Made by a program: the position numbers and the translations under genes | Part shown: in pieces, positions 7,452-15,891 of the stretch | Layout of the letters: every line of letters begins with the position of its first letter | Numbering within the stretch: position 1 is the first letter of the stretch | Source: Ichthyophonus hoferi | Taxonomy: Eukaryota > Opisthokonta > Ichthyosporea > Ichthyophonida > Ichthyophonidae | Direction: 5' to 3' | Assembly (NCBI GenBank): GCA_002751075.1 | Contig: NAOQ01000729.1 | Coordinates: forward strand, 16,030 to 32,521 | Length of the DNA: 16,492 nt | Notes under the pieces: model-generated | Seen by the model: the letters and a program-made list of their open reading frames with translations, nothing else | What the model was told of the DNA's origin: nothing | Databases searched by the model: none

Positions 7452-9247
7452 ATGGACCAATTAGGTAACGAGGAATCGGACCTACTAGAGCTTGCTGTGA
7501 TTAATTCCGCCACTTATTACAAATATATGGCAAATACTTTTACCACCAAAGTACTTATTCCTTTGATTATCGCTCTGATTAGTGTATGCCAGGTAAGGTA
7601 GTGTAATATATATATATATATATATTACTAGCAGACTGCCATTGTAACTAAGAGTGTGAATAGTATAGTCATAATAGAGTGGGATACTAATAATAACATA
7701 ATTGTTTTGGTTTTGGTTTTGATTGAAAAATAATGTTACTGGTTGCATATATTTCCTTTCACATCGAAATATAATATAATATAATATATTGTAGTATATT
7801 GTAATGTAGTGTAATGTAATATAATATATTATATTGATTTTTAAAGTATCTATTATCCTCTATTTGTTTTTTATTTATATTATATGTGAATTTGATTATA
7901 TTGAATCGGTGCCTACCTATCCAATATTAATTATATTTTATTCTCCTCAGTTCACTGGATGGTATAAACGCCGTCATATTATTGACGTATTGAATAACAT
8001 TTTCTTAATTCTCTTAGCACCATACTTTGTTCTAGTGGTTCTGCCTGCTACGATAGCCGTTTCAGAGGTAGAGGACATAACTATATATACCCCTTATCTT
8101 AAACAACAATTGATGTCAATAGCTAAAGGTCATTTTATGCTGACAACAGTGGCTTTGTTTTCAGTTGGATCTGGTTATTTTGCTGGTGAGCCAAATGAGA
8201 AACAGAATACCCACAAGAATGATTAAATGTATCATATTATATTATATTTTTAATAAAACATGCTCCAGTAGCAACAAGTGTTATTTATTTTTAATATGCC
8301 AATAAGTACCTACCCTTAACCCTAATAACCAAATCTACCAATGAAGGGACATGATCTGACGGATATGTATATGTTACTATCATAGTTACAGTTTATTTGC
8401 ACACCATAGCCATCTGTGGTAGTTCTAGTAACTTATCTACAGGCTTCGGGGTCTTCAATTAGTGATTGATTCCCAGATAGATGTTTTCTCCTAGATGGTG
8501 GAGAGTATCTCTATCCAGTTTATTAGGAACTAACCGGTCCTTGGCATAGTTCTTTTGCTGCCTTTGGGCAGTCTGTGGAGCCGCTCTCTTATGGGCGTTA
8601 CTGTATTTATATTTAAACATGATTGCAAATAGTGCAAAGATGATATCCTAGGTCACTAACGTATCTTATTGGGAGTAGTGGTAGCTGTAATAGTTATCGT
8701 TTTGAATATATTCAATGGTGTTAAAAATGGGGGATTTTTCTAAACAGATATTGCATATAAATCATATGATTGGGTTTTGCTGAGGTTGACTCAGGGAATA
8801 ATAAATTGTATTGCAAATTCTGTAGTATCTACTAAGGATTCCAGATAACCATAAATTAGCAGGATAAGTAATTATATTACTACAGATTATACATTTGTAG
8901 CTAAGTCGTGCAAAACAGATATTTGTTTGCAACATAAGCTTTTATCTTTTAACAACCAGCTGTCTGATAAGTATGAATGCATGCATTACATAGCAATAAA
9001 TATATATACAATCAGACATAACTATATAACCCTACTTATATCATTTATATACAAATCCTTAGCCCAAGTCCCACTCTTAATGACTCATGAATCCCACATT
9101 AGGCCATTAATTAAGATATTGCTTGCATATATTGTTGGAACCGAAGTGTTCACGGCACTTTTACAGTTCATTCTTTTTTATTTTGAGTTATTATATCCGC
9201 TTATTACTAGAAAGAAAAGTTGCTCCTTCCTAGTTAAGATTGATTGA
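7452..9247 (+). CDS. four-helix membrane protein of unknown family, three exons
   Basis: Exons 7452-7592, 7951-8185 and 9063-9247 (stop TGA 9245-9247) join in phase to give 186 residues. Donors are CAG|GTAAGG and CTG|GTGAGC; acceptors are TCCTCAG and TCCTTAG. Predicted membrane helices lie at about 33-46, 63-85, 109-130 and 139-173. A basic W-Y-K-R-R segment (51-55) follows helix 1 and a T-R-K-K segment (174-177) follows helix 4, so both probably face the cytosol. The loop between helices 2 and 3 is acidic and then polar. I do not recognise the family and give no function. An alternative start uses an upstream exon 7345-7396 joined to 7465 through a 68-base intron (GTAAGT...TTAG), replacing the first five residues by eighteen. 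If intron 2 is kept, 13 other codons lead to TAA 8224-8226, with AATAAA close behind, giving a shorter three-helix form. The gene runs tail-to-tail towards the NT5C3-like gene. Confidence 0.68.
7606..7625. repeat. (TA)n microsatellite
   Basis: About ten TA units in intron 1 of the four-helix protein gene, soon after the donor site. The same intron holds AATAT/GTAAT pentamer-like units at about 7770-7835. Confidence 0.9.
8252..8257 (+). terminator. poly(A) signal for a short form of the four-helix gene
   Basis: AATAAA lies 26 bases after the intron-retention stop codon. It is followed by a CA-containing stretch and then a GTGTTATTTATTTTT region at about 8278-8293, a good downstream element. 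The arrangement looks like a complete cleavage and polyadenylation site inside intron 2. Confidence 0.45.
8392..8397 (-). terminator. minus-strand poly(A) signal AATAAA
   Basis: Plus-strand TTTATT reads AATAAA on the minus strand, about 60 bases after the stop of the minus-strand open exon at 8459-8647. It supports a minus-strand transcript ending here. Confidence 0.4.
8459..8647 (-). CDS. candidate terminal exon of an unidentified minus-strand gene
   Basis: After a CCTAG acceptor at 8648-8652 the minus strand is open for 62 codons to TAA at 8461-8459. The start is hydrophobic (D-I-I-F-A-L-F-A-I-M), followed by a basic, Gln-rich stretch and a polar tail ending G-E-N-I-Y-L-G-I-N-H. This looks like the end of a membrane helix plus a cytosolic tail. 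Base composition is clearly less AT-rich than the surrounding intron, and a poly(A) signal follows at 8397-8392. An internal ATG (8620-8618) could also start a 53-residue protein, and TACAG at about 8608 could be another acceptor. It lies inside intron 2 of the plus-strand membrane gene. No upstream exon could be assigned and no family is recognised. Confidence 0.35.
   Translation of the reverse strand, partial: DIIFALFAIMFKYKYSNAHKRAAPQTAQRQQKNYAKDRLVPNKLDRDTLHHLGENIYLGINH
9177..9182 (-). terminator. possible poly(A) signal for the NT5C3-like gene
   Basis: AATAAA on the minus strand lies about 440 bases after the NT5C3-like stop and 79 bases after the stop of the small signal-peptide ORF. 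If used, the 3' end would overlap exon 3 of the plus-strand membrane gene. Confidence 0.25.
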
Positions 9248-9260
9248 GATTCGTGAATAA

Positions 9261-9578
9261 TCAATGTTTCTTAATAGCACGGAGCTTGATGCTACAAGGT
9301 TGATAATTCAATCTATTCATAGAATAACTTATGATAAATGTTGAGTCTGGTGCTGCTTTTTCTGAAAGTAGCAATAGCATAACCATATACACACAGTCAC
9401 AATTACATTATAGTTATTATATATACAACGCATTGCCAGGTAAGAAGCTGAAGGTCTCTATATCCATCAATCAAGAGAGGGGAGTTCCAGAGTAGTTAGC
9501 TAGAGCTTTAGCCTGTCATTTACCTAACGACAACAGCCAGATAGAAGTCAATACAGAAGATACTAATCTTAGTTCCAT
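9261..9578 (-). CDS. candidate two-exon small secreted protein
   Basis: On the minus strand, ATG 9578-9576 opens 18 codons that read like a signal peptide (M-E-L-R, then a hydrophobic core with W-L-L-S-L), ending at TTAG|GTAAAT (exon 9524-9578). A CTTTCAG acceptor begins a second exon, 9261-9361, in matching phase, giving 51 residues in all and a mature part of about 32 residues with one cysteine. I recognise no homologue. The ATG is only 48 bases past the NT5C3-like stop codon, so the piece may simply be that gene's 3' UTR. Chance is a serious alternative for so short a frame. Confidence 0.22.
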
Positions 9579-9625
9579 TATATATATATATTACATAGTG
9601 TACAGTGTACATAGCATAAGATGAT

Positions 9626-12600
9626 CTATGCGGCCAGAGCCTCTTGTTGTTGTATGACATCTTCAAGAATCTGATTGACTAATGTCATTGGTCCATCATT
9701 CAAGATTACCACATCAAAGGCATCTAGGTATTTCGGCAAATTATCCTGAAAAGGGTTAATGAGTTAATTAATTGCTTAATTAGTACAGCTGATAATGAAC
9801 CTAGAGAAAGGATTGGTTTTTGCCTAATCAGATCCTAGTGATAATTATTATCATGTCAGCGTTTCTAGACGTAATCGTATTATAAGGGCCTATTTAATTC
9901 GTTAACCAATGGCATATGGCTTATAAAAAATAAAGCTCATATATATTCCATAAGGCTATGACGTTGTCCTAAAATGAAAAGGAGAAAAAAGTAGTGAAAA
10001 GAAAAATCATAATAATACGTATGGGAGTGTACGTATATCTCCAATAATATACCAATCTAATAGTGTAACATTCATGATACATACACACTATCACCCAAGT
10101 AAATATATACCTTGTTTTCATAGTTGTAAAATCCAATCTTCAAGACAATCTCACTAGAAACCCCCTCACTCATTTGAATATCCCCTGTAAAATGAATTAG
10201 CAATGAATTCTTAATTAGTTAATTACCTATTACCTAGCTACGATACTGTTACTTTAGTGACTTGAGTAAAATTCCAATAATGACATCATGATATGTTTTC
10301 CTTAAATATTACATTTTTTAATAGACACAAGTGATTGCTTTACACTTTCGGTGGCAATCAATACCAAGTGCATTTTAAAATTAATATAATACTGAAGTAG
10401 GCAAGCAAAAATGTACTTAAAGTTTAATATACCAATGATTATTATTACCAATGCTTTTGATACGTTATGCGTACACTAATTTACTGATTGGGGTTGATAA
10501 AAAGTGTCAGATAGTAGGAGATGACAGGATAGGATAGGTAGTAATAAGATCATACAAGATAGTAGAATACAGTATATATAGTATAAGAGAATATAAGAGA
10601 TTATCATATAGTCTAATACAATATAATATAGTATAATATAGTATAAGATAGTATGATATGCAATAAGATAATATATAACAGCATCAAATACCACCCACCT
10701 AGGGAGTCGCCCATAAGTATTATGTTGGGTCTAGTAGTAATAGTAGCATAATAAGGGGTATCTTCAATAGCTGCTTCGCTTTTGTTAAGTGTATGGATGT
10801 TTTTAGTTCGAAATCCTGATACAAATCCTGCAGAATATAAGGTATTAGGGCATAGGGTATACAGTATATAGTATAGAACATATGGTATAGAGTATAAGGT
10901 ATATCGTATATAGTATATAGTATAAGGTATAGAGTATACGGTATAAAGTATATGATATAGAATGTATGGTATATGGTTTAGGGTATATATATGATGGTAT
11001 GATAGTATAATAGTATATATAGGAGTATGTATGATAGTAATATAGTATGTATGACAGTATGTATGATAGTAATATAGTATATATGATAGTATGTATGATA
11101 ATATATATGACAGTATGTGTGATAGTAATATAGTATATGTGATAGTAATATAGTGTGTATTATGGTATGTATGACGGCATGTATGATAGTAATATATCAT
11201 GTATGAGTGGTATAATCTTTACCTGCTTCATTAAACGTCATAAAATTGGATACCACGTGCACATTTTCATAATCCAATAGCCCTTTTTGTTTAAAAATTT
11301 CTTCAATGATATCTGAGTATTAAAATTAAAAGTGATTAGTAATCAAATATGGAAATGTTACTATATTATCACAATAATTGGATGATTAGAATATAATGGG
11401 GAGAGGCAATATGATGATAATGATCTGGTATAATATAGTAAAAAATAATATAATTTAGCATAATAGATATATAATATAGTACTCGATAATATAATATAGA
11501 ATAGCGTAGTAGAGAATAATATATTACTATATAATAGATATATAGTATAATATCCTGCCATATCATACTATATCATAGTTATACTACTCGTTCTGTAACA
11601 AACTATACATACATACATGCATATCCTTTTATAATATCTATACATTTTCTTATTTTAAAATGTACAATCTAGTAGCTAAGTTACATTAAAAAATTAATTA
11701 CAGTAAATATTTTAATACATATGGATCGATTGCATACAAGGTGGTAGGTAACGGATATAATATTTACTACACATATGCAATATATATATAACATTTAACA
11801 TATACAGCATATCTTATAATAATTAGTAATTACGAACGCGAGAATGTCATTGGTAAAAATCACCTAATATTTTTTTTAAGATACGTACCTCCTAGACCTG
11901 CGGAGAAAACCAGCAGAGGGATATTCCAATGGTTAAGGGTTTTGAATAGATCGTGGGTACCATCCCTGAAACTAATTGGTTCACGCTTATTAGTAAGAGC
12001 GAGGTAAAGTAAAGACAAAATAAATTTTAAACAAATTTTAAACATATAATCATGGTTAATTATTAGGTTAGGATGCATTAATAATATCCATATAGGAATA
12101 ATAATAAATTGATATTATACATATATGTATAGATAGATATATAGATAGGCAGATAGGCAGATAGGTAGATGGATGGATAGATAGATAGATAAAGAGATAG
12201 TTGGAGAGACATATAGATAAATATACACATACCTCCCTCCCCACATAAAGATAAATATACTCTACACCATTTAACCTATACTTTTATACTTTTCCCCTAT
12301 CCAATCATATAACCCTAAATTTATAATATCTAATCATATCATATTGTATTTATAAGTACCTACCTTACGTTAGCCTTTTCTACCATAAAGGGAAACATAT
12401 TCTTATTAACAGGCTCTGACGCAAAAAGGGCATGAGTTTTACCCCACCTATAATTGGTTACATGTCAGTGGGTATATATGCTTGGCATGTCAATGAAAGA
12501 GAGATTTGGAGATTACATGTGTATCGTATAAACTGATTTATAGTATATATATATAGCAAGCATATTCCTAATAGGTAAAGAGAGATAGGATAAAAGAGGG

Positions 12601-13933
12601 TAAGAAATATAGTCATAGTATAGGATAATATAGTATATGATAGGATATAATAGGGTGGGATAGTATAGGACAAGATAGGATAAGATAGGACGAAATAGTA
12701 TAGGATAGGATAGGATAGAACAGAATAGGGTAGGATAGGATAGGGTAGTACATGATAGAAGAGAATAGTAGAGTATAGTAAGGATAGCATAGTACAGAAT
12801 AGTATAGTAAAATGTACTATAATATAGCACAGTATAGTATATATATACTGATAAAAGCATAATTAGTTTAGGTAACGAGCAACCAGTCAAATTAAAAGTA
12901 ATTAAAGATAATTCCAGATAATTACAAAGAAAGATATTGATTAACTTACCATTCTTCCATTAATTGATACTTTTTATGATAATCAATAGTAGGATCAATC
13001 TCCAAGGGGTAGTAGTGGGAGAAAAGAGCTTTGGCCCTAGCATCGAAGGCTATCGAGAGAGAGAGAGAGAGAGAGAGAAGTAGAATGTGAGAAAGAAACT
13101 TCTACTGATCAACATTGTTTACATTGCATAAAATTATATTATCTTTATATATATATATATCATAAACAAATACCCAGCACTATAATTAGTGATAGTCCCC
13201 TAGATAGATAAAGGAATAAAAATGAAAATGAAAACAAAAAATAAAACATTATCGTCCAATTCAAAGAGTATAAAGCATGGCATTAAAATATTACAGTCTA
13301 TGGTAAAGTATTTTAAATTACTCTAACCAATAATAAAGCATTATAAAACATTTTGGCCAATAATACACCATTAAAATTATTGTAACCTATAGAAAAGGAT
13401 TATAAATTATTAGTCGATAATACAGCATCATAAATTATTACAGCTTATAGGAAAGCATTAACTTACAAGGTCCCAACATGCCAGATGCTTCTAAAATACC
13501 ATGACTGGACCGCCCTTGGACACCGTTAACCTGTGATGGGCAGATTTGTTTGTAAATAACATATACATTATCAAAATTACATGATTGCGGAAGTGAGTGT
13601 TATATAAAAATAGTTGAATATATGTATATATGTAAAGGTATGTATATGGCATTATATATAGATAAGGCATATCTAATAAATAGAATATATCAAGAACTAA
13701 TATATAATATATCGCTGATATACATACACTATACACCCTATATATCTTATATATTATATACAGCATACCATATGTTTAGTAATAGTACGATCAAAGTCAG
13801 TAATAACTTGCAGACTATCGGTTCCCTTGGCTTTTATTCCATTAATCTTAGCCGATAGTGCAGCTGGGTCCTGAACAGCCACGTTTGGTCCCCAAGTCAA
13901 CGGCACATCGACAGTCATATTATTGATCGACAT
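9626..13933 (-). CDS. NT5C3: cytosolic pyrimidine 5'-nucleotidase, NT5C3/UMPH-1 type, complete
   Basis: Nine minus-strand exons join in phase: 13933-13769, 13530-13467, 13049-12950, 12447-12369, 11985-11889, 11312-11223, 10827-10699, 10184-10111 and 9745-9626 (stop TAG 9628-9626). They give 305 residues, normal for the family (about 290-336). The enzyme is a HAD-type, Mg2+-dependent phosphatase that removes phosphate from UMP and CMP in nucleotide turnover. All HAD motifs are present: nucleophile D46 and D48 in T-D-F-D-R-T, S164 in V-F-S-A-G, K214 in H-T-L-N-K, and D239/D243 in G-D-S-L-G-D. Other family blocks are G-R-S-S-H-G (61-66), Y-Y-P-L-E-I-D-P-T (89-97), E-E-W-W-G-K-T-H (108-115), V-V-S-N-F-M (188-193) and L-K-I-G-F (about 256-260), and a C-terminal A-F-D-V-V-I-L-N-D block (275-283). 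The S-S-H-G and W-W-G-K-T-H blocks resemble the plant and invertebrate branch. No signal or membrane segment is seen, so it is cytosolic. The start ATG matches the conserved length, though a second ATG lies five codons on. The least certain join is the short extra segment R137-S141 at the start of exon 5. Confidence 0.97.
10565..10680 (-). repeat. pentanucleotide-like repeat in NT5C3 intron 7
   Basis: AGTAT/ATATA-type 5-base units, imperfect, lie in intron 10185-10698. They make the minus strand stop-free over long stretches, which creates long but meaningless open frames next to exon 7. Confidence 0.75.
10845..11210 (-). repeat. large imperfect repeat filling NT5C3 intron 6
   Basis: Nearly the whole intron 10828-11222 is repeat. 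The first part (to about 10985) has GTATA-based units with variants; the second part has longer units built on TATGATAGTAATATAG-like words. Only the splice ends are free of repeat. Confidence 0.85.
11430..11560 (-). repeat. ATAATATAG-type imperfect repeat in NT5C3 intron 5
   Basis: Imperfect 5- and 10-base AT-rich units occur in intron 11313-11888. They are of the same style as in introns 6 and 7 but more decayed. Confidence 0.6.
12129..12200. repeat. GATA tetranucleotide microsatellite
   Basis: GATA units with GGCA, GGTA and GGAT variants in the middle lie in NT5C3 intron 4 (11986-12368). Confidence 0.92.
12590..12835 (-). repeat. ATAGG/ATAGT pentanucleotide array in NT5C3 intron 3
   Basis: Long runs of a GATAG 5-base unit lie in intron 12448-12949. 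On the sense (minus) strand the unit is CCTAT, so the transcript here is pyrimidine-rich and poor in G. Confidence 0.93.
13055..13079. repeat. (GA)n microsatellite acting as intron 2 pyrimidine tract
   Basis: About twelve GA units on the plus strand are (CT)n on the sense strand, ending five bases before the exon 3 acceptor AG. The repeat supplies the whole polypyrimidine tract of that splice site. Confidence 0.93.
13255..13460 (-). repeat. degenerate ~30-bp minisatellite in NT5C3 intron 2
   Basis: Six or seven imperfect units of about 26-33 bases share the core AAAGCATTATAAA followed by a variable part ending in CTATA or CAATAA. The last unit runs into the exon 2 donor site, so it lies at the 5' end of the intron in the sense direction. 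Confidence 0.65.
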
Positions 13934-13976
13934 TGGCGGTTGTAATGAACTGTGATTGTATGTGTGTTAAATTTGC

Positions 13977-14283
13977 AGTGTAATATAATCTAGTATATTA
14001 TAATAATGCAATATAATATAATGTAATATAATATAGTGTAATAAAAAAATAGTGTAACAATAAAATGTACAATGTTATATAATATAGTATAATATAATAG
14101 TGTAACACAAAATAGTGTAATATAATATAGTACCATATAATATAGTGTAATACAATATAGTACAATAAAACATAATGTAACATAATGTAGTGCAATTCAA
14201 TATAGTGTAATCAAATATAGTGTAATCAACTACAGTGCAAGAAAACATAGTGCAATATAATATAATGTAATATGGTATAGTAT
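13977..14283 (-). repeat. 15-bp minisatellite just upstream of NT5C3
   Basis: Imperfect units of 15 bases built around ATATAGTGTAATCAA repeat about 16-20 times, starting some 45 bases upstream of the NT5C3 ATG. Fifteen is three times the five-base period seen elsewhere, so it probably grew out of a pentamer array. Confidence 0.75.
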
Positions 14284-14345
14284 GAACGTATGTATGCTAG
14301 TATGCTAGTATGCTAGTACGTATGCATGTATGTTTGTATGTATCT
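14282..14345. repeat. GTATGCTA / TGTA microsatellite
   Basis: Three to four copies of an octamer TATGCTAG are followed by GTATGTAT-type tetramers; it directly continues the 15-bp minisatellite. Confidence 0.8.
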
Positions 14346-15454
14346 ATAATATTGTTTAGGATAGTATGATAGTATGCACGGTAGAATGATGGTATTGATA
14401 TATTGAATAATAAATAAATAAATGTGGTTCGATGAATAGGCTAGGCTCTGTATCTCTGCATGGTATCTATATAGAATCTCTAACCACTTAACAAACATGA
14501 AAATCCAAAAATTCATAATCATATACATAAACATATGCTTTTCTACACATATGCACACATACATAGACATAAGCACATTTACAGTTATACTACCATATAC
14601 ACATAAAACACAACTTTTTATAAAAATAGTGAGGAAACCTAAATAAATAAAGAAGAGGGAGGGGGCAGGGGGGAAAGAACAGTACCTATGGCAAACTTTA
14701 TAAAGTGATGTTTGATTTGGTTTGTATGAGATTAATAGGCAGAATTCTATAAATATACTAATATAATATTATTGTATTAAATTAGAGTAACAATAACATA
14801 ATAACTGTATGTATGACAGTATGTTATTGTTGATAGTTCAATAGTTTAACAAGATAGTTATGCACGTTATAGATAACCAAGGATTGGTTAATTAAACTAA
14901 TTGGATTGGCTTGTTACATTAGGAATTTTGATAAAGAATCAAATATATATATAAATATATATATATACTATAGTAGATTGTATAATATTATAATATATAG
15001 CATTTTTATTCTATTTTACTATAATAGATTATAATATACTATCATATACTGCTTTAGATTATATTATATTGTATAATTGTATATTTTATCATTGTAGCAA
15101 ATTATAATCTATTATCTAGATGAATATTTATCCAATGAAATATTTTACCGTATGACATACAGTATTTAAGGGTTCACAAATTATTTCATTGCTTTATTAT
15201 ATTATAACTTTTTGATAGCCAATAGCATCGTTTTCATCTTTATAAAGGAATGAAATCAATAAGCTCGTAGCTTTGTAATACACACACATACATGTATGCG
15301 TTATTGTACAGTAAAGTATGATATTGTATTATAAATTATTTATATTATACTATATTATACTGTGAAAAAGTGTGTCAGTTTGATCGACTTGTACGCAGCT
15401 GTCAGGATCTCCAATTATATAACTGGTATATTTTATTATGTTCTATTTAATTGT

Positions 15455-15510
15455 CTTATATTATATTATATTATACTATATTATATTATATTATATTATA
15501 TTATGTTTAT
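15455..15510. repeat. TATTA pentanucleotide array
   Basis: About ten units of a TATTA 5-base repeat lie in intergenic DNA upstream of the RPB8-like exon. Confidence 0.88.
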
Positions 15511-15801
15511 TTTATTTCATTTTATTATATTATATAGTCTAGACATACATTTTCTTCTATATATTATTATTATTATAGAATTGTAATTGAAATATAATAG
15601 ATAAACATCTCTGTTGGTTGATAATAACCAAATCAGATGCATCTAAACTGTCTATACATGGCTATAATAATATTATAATATCAAAAGCAATGAATTAGAG
15701 AGTTAATTAAAACGCTTGGTTTTTTAAAAGTAATACGCTAATGGCCTAGCAATAGCCCAAACCGATATGGATAGCTGCAGCTCTGAGCACAGTGTAAGGC
15801 C

Positions 15802-15891
15802 ATGTTTGCAGACGTATACATGCGTCAGGAGAAAATTCAGGTCGATGGTGAAGACTTTGATCCGATTGCACGCATTAAGCCAATCGACGAC
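15802..15891 (+). CDS. possible first exon of RNA polymerase subunit RPABC3/RPB8 (partial)
   Basis: ATG 15802 opens 30 codons ending at a GAC|GTAAAT donor. RPABC3 (POLR2H) is a small subunit shared by RNA polymerases I, II and III. Family members start with F-[ED]-D-[IV]-F and, 11 residues later, G-K-K-F-D-[RK]-V-[SN]-R-[LI]. Here the exon reads F-A-D-V-Y near the start and D-G-E-D-F-D-P-I-A-R-I at residues 15-25, one residue longer in spacing. Base composition is less AT-rich than the surroundings and an in-frame TGA lies six codons upstream, so the ATG is a sensible start. No second exon matching the family was found in the remaining 600 bases, which leaves the call tentative. A chance match or another protein is possible. 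Confidence 0.35.

Larger units (their letters stand above)
13934..15801. other. intergenic region between NT5C3 and the RPB8-like exon; repeats, possible shared promoter
   Basis: The two flanking genes point away from each other, so both promoters should lie here. Features seen are a 15-bp minisatellite, a short G-rich tract, TATAAAG-like words near 14700 and 15241, a TATTA pentamer array at about 15455-15510, and an interval at 15370-15425 of more even composition. A CACAG acceptor-like site 16 bases before the NT5C3 ATG could end a 5' UTR intron. No gene is recognised between them. Confidence 0.4.

Noticed and set aside
8310-8330. CCCTTAACCCTAATAACC telomere-like words
   Set aside because: There are only about two imperfect units, which is expected by chance and not a telomeric tract.
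8664-8738. Plus-strand hydrophobic stretch L-L-G-V-V-V-A-V-I-V-I-V-L
   Set aside because: There is an in-frame TAA just before it and no good acceptor between, so it cannot be joined to the plus-strand gene; GTA/GTT-rich DNA gives such strings easily.
10613-11200. A 195-codon minus-strand frame
   Set aside because: Most of it is intron 6 repeat. Only the part at 10699-10827 is real coding sequence (NT5C3 exon 7), and the preceding intron is not in phase with exon 6.
12458-12890. Two minus-strand frames of 110 and 125 codons
   Set aside because: They read through the CCTAT-type pentamer array of NT5C3 intron 3 and give Y-S-I-L-S-Y repeats.
13055-13460. Repeats considered as a CRISPR array
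   Set aside because: Units are degenerate and abut without unique spacers, and the setting is a eukaryotic intron.
13998-14195. Minus-strand frame of 65 codons upstream of NT5C3
   Set aside because: It is a translation of the 15-bp minisatellite.
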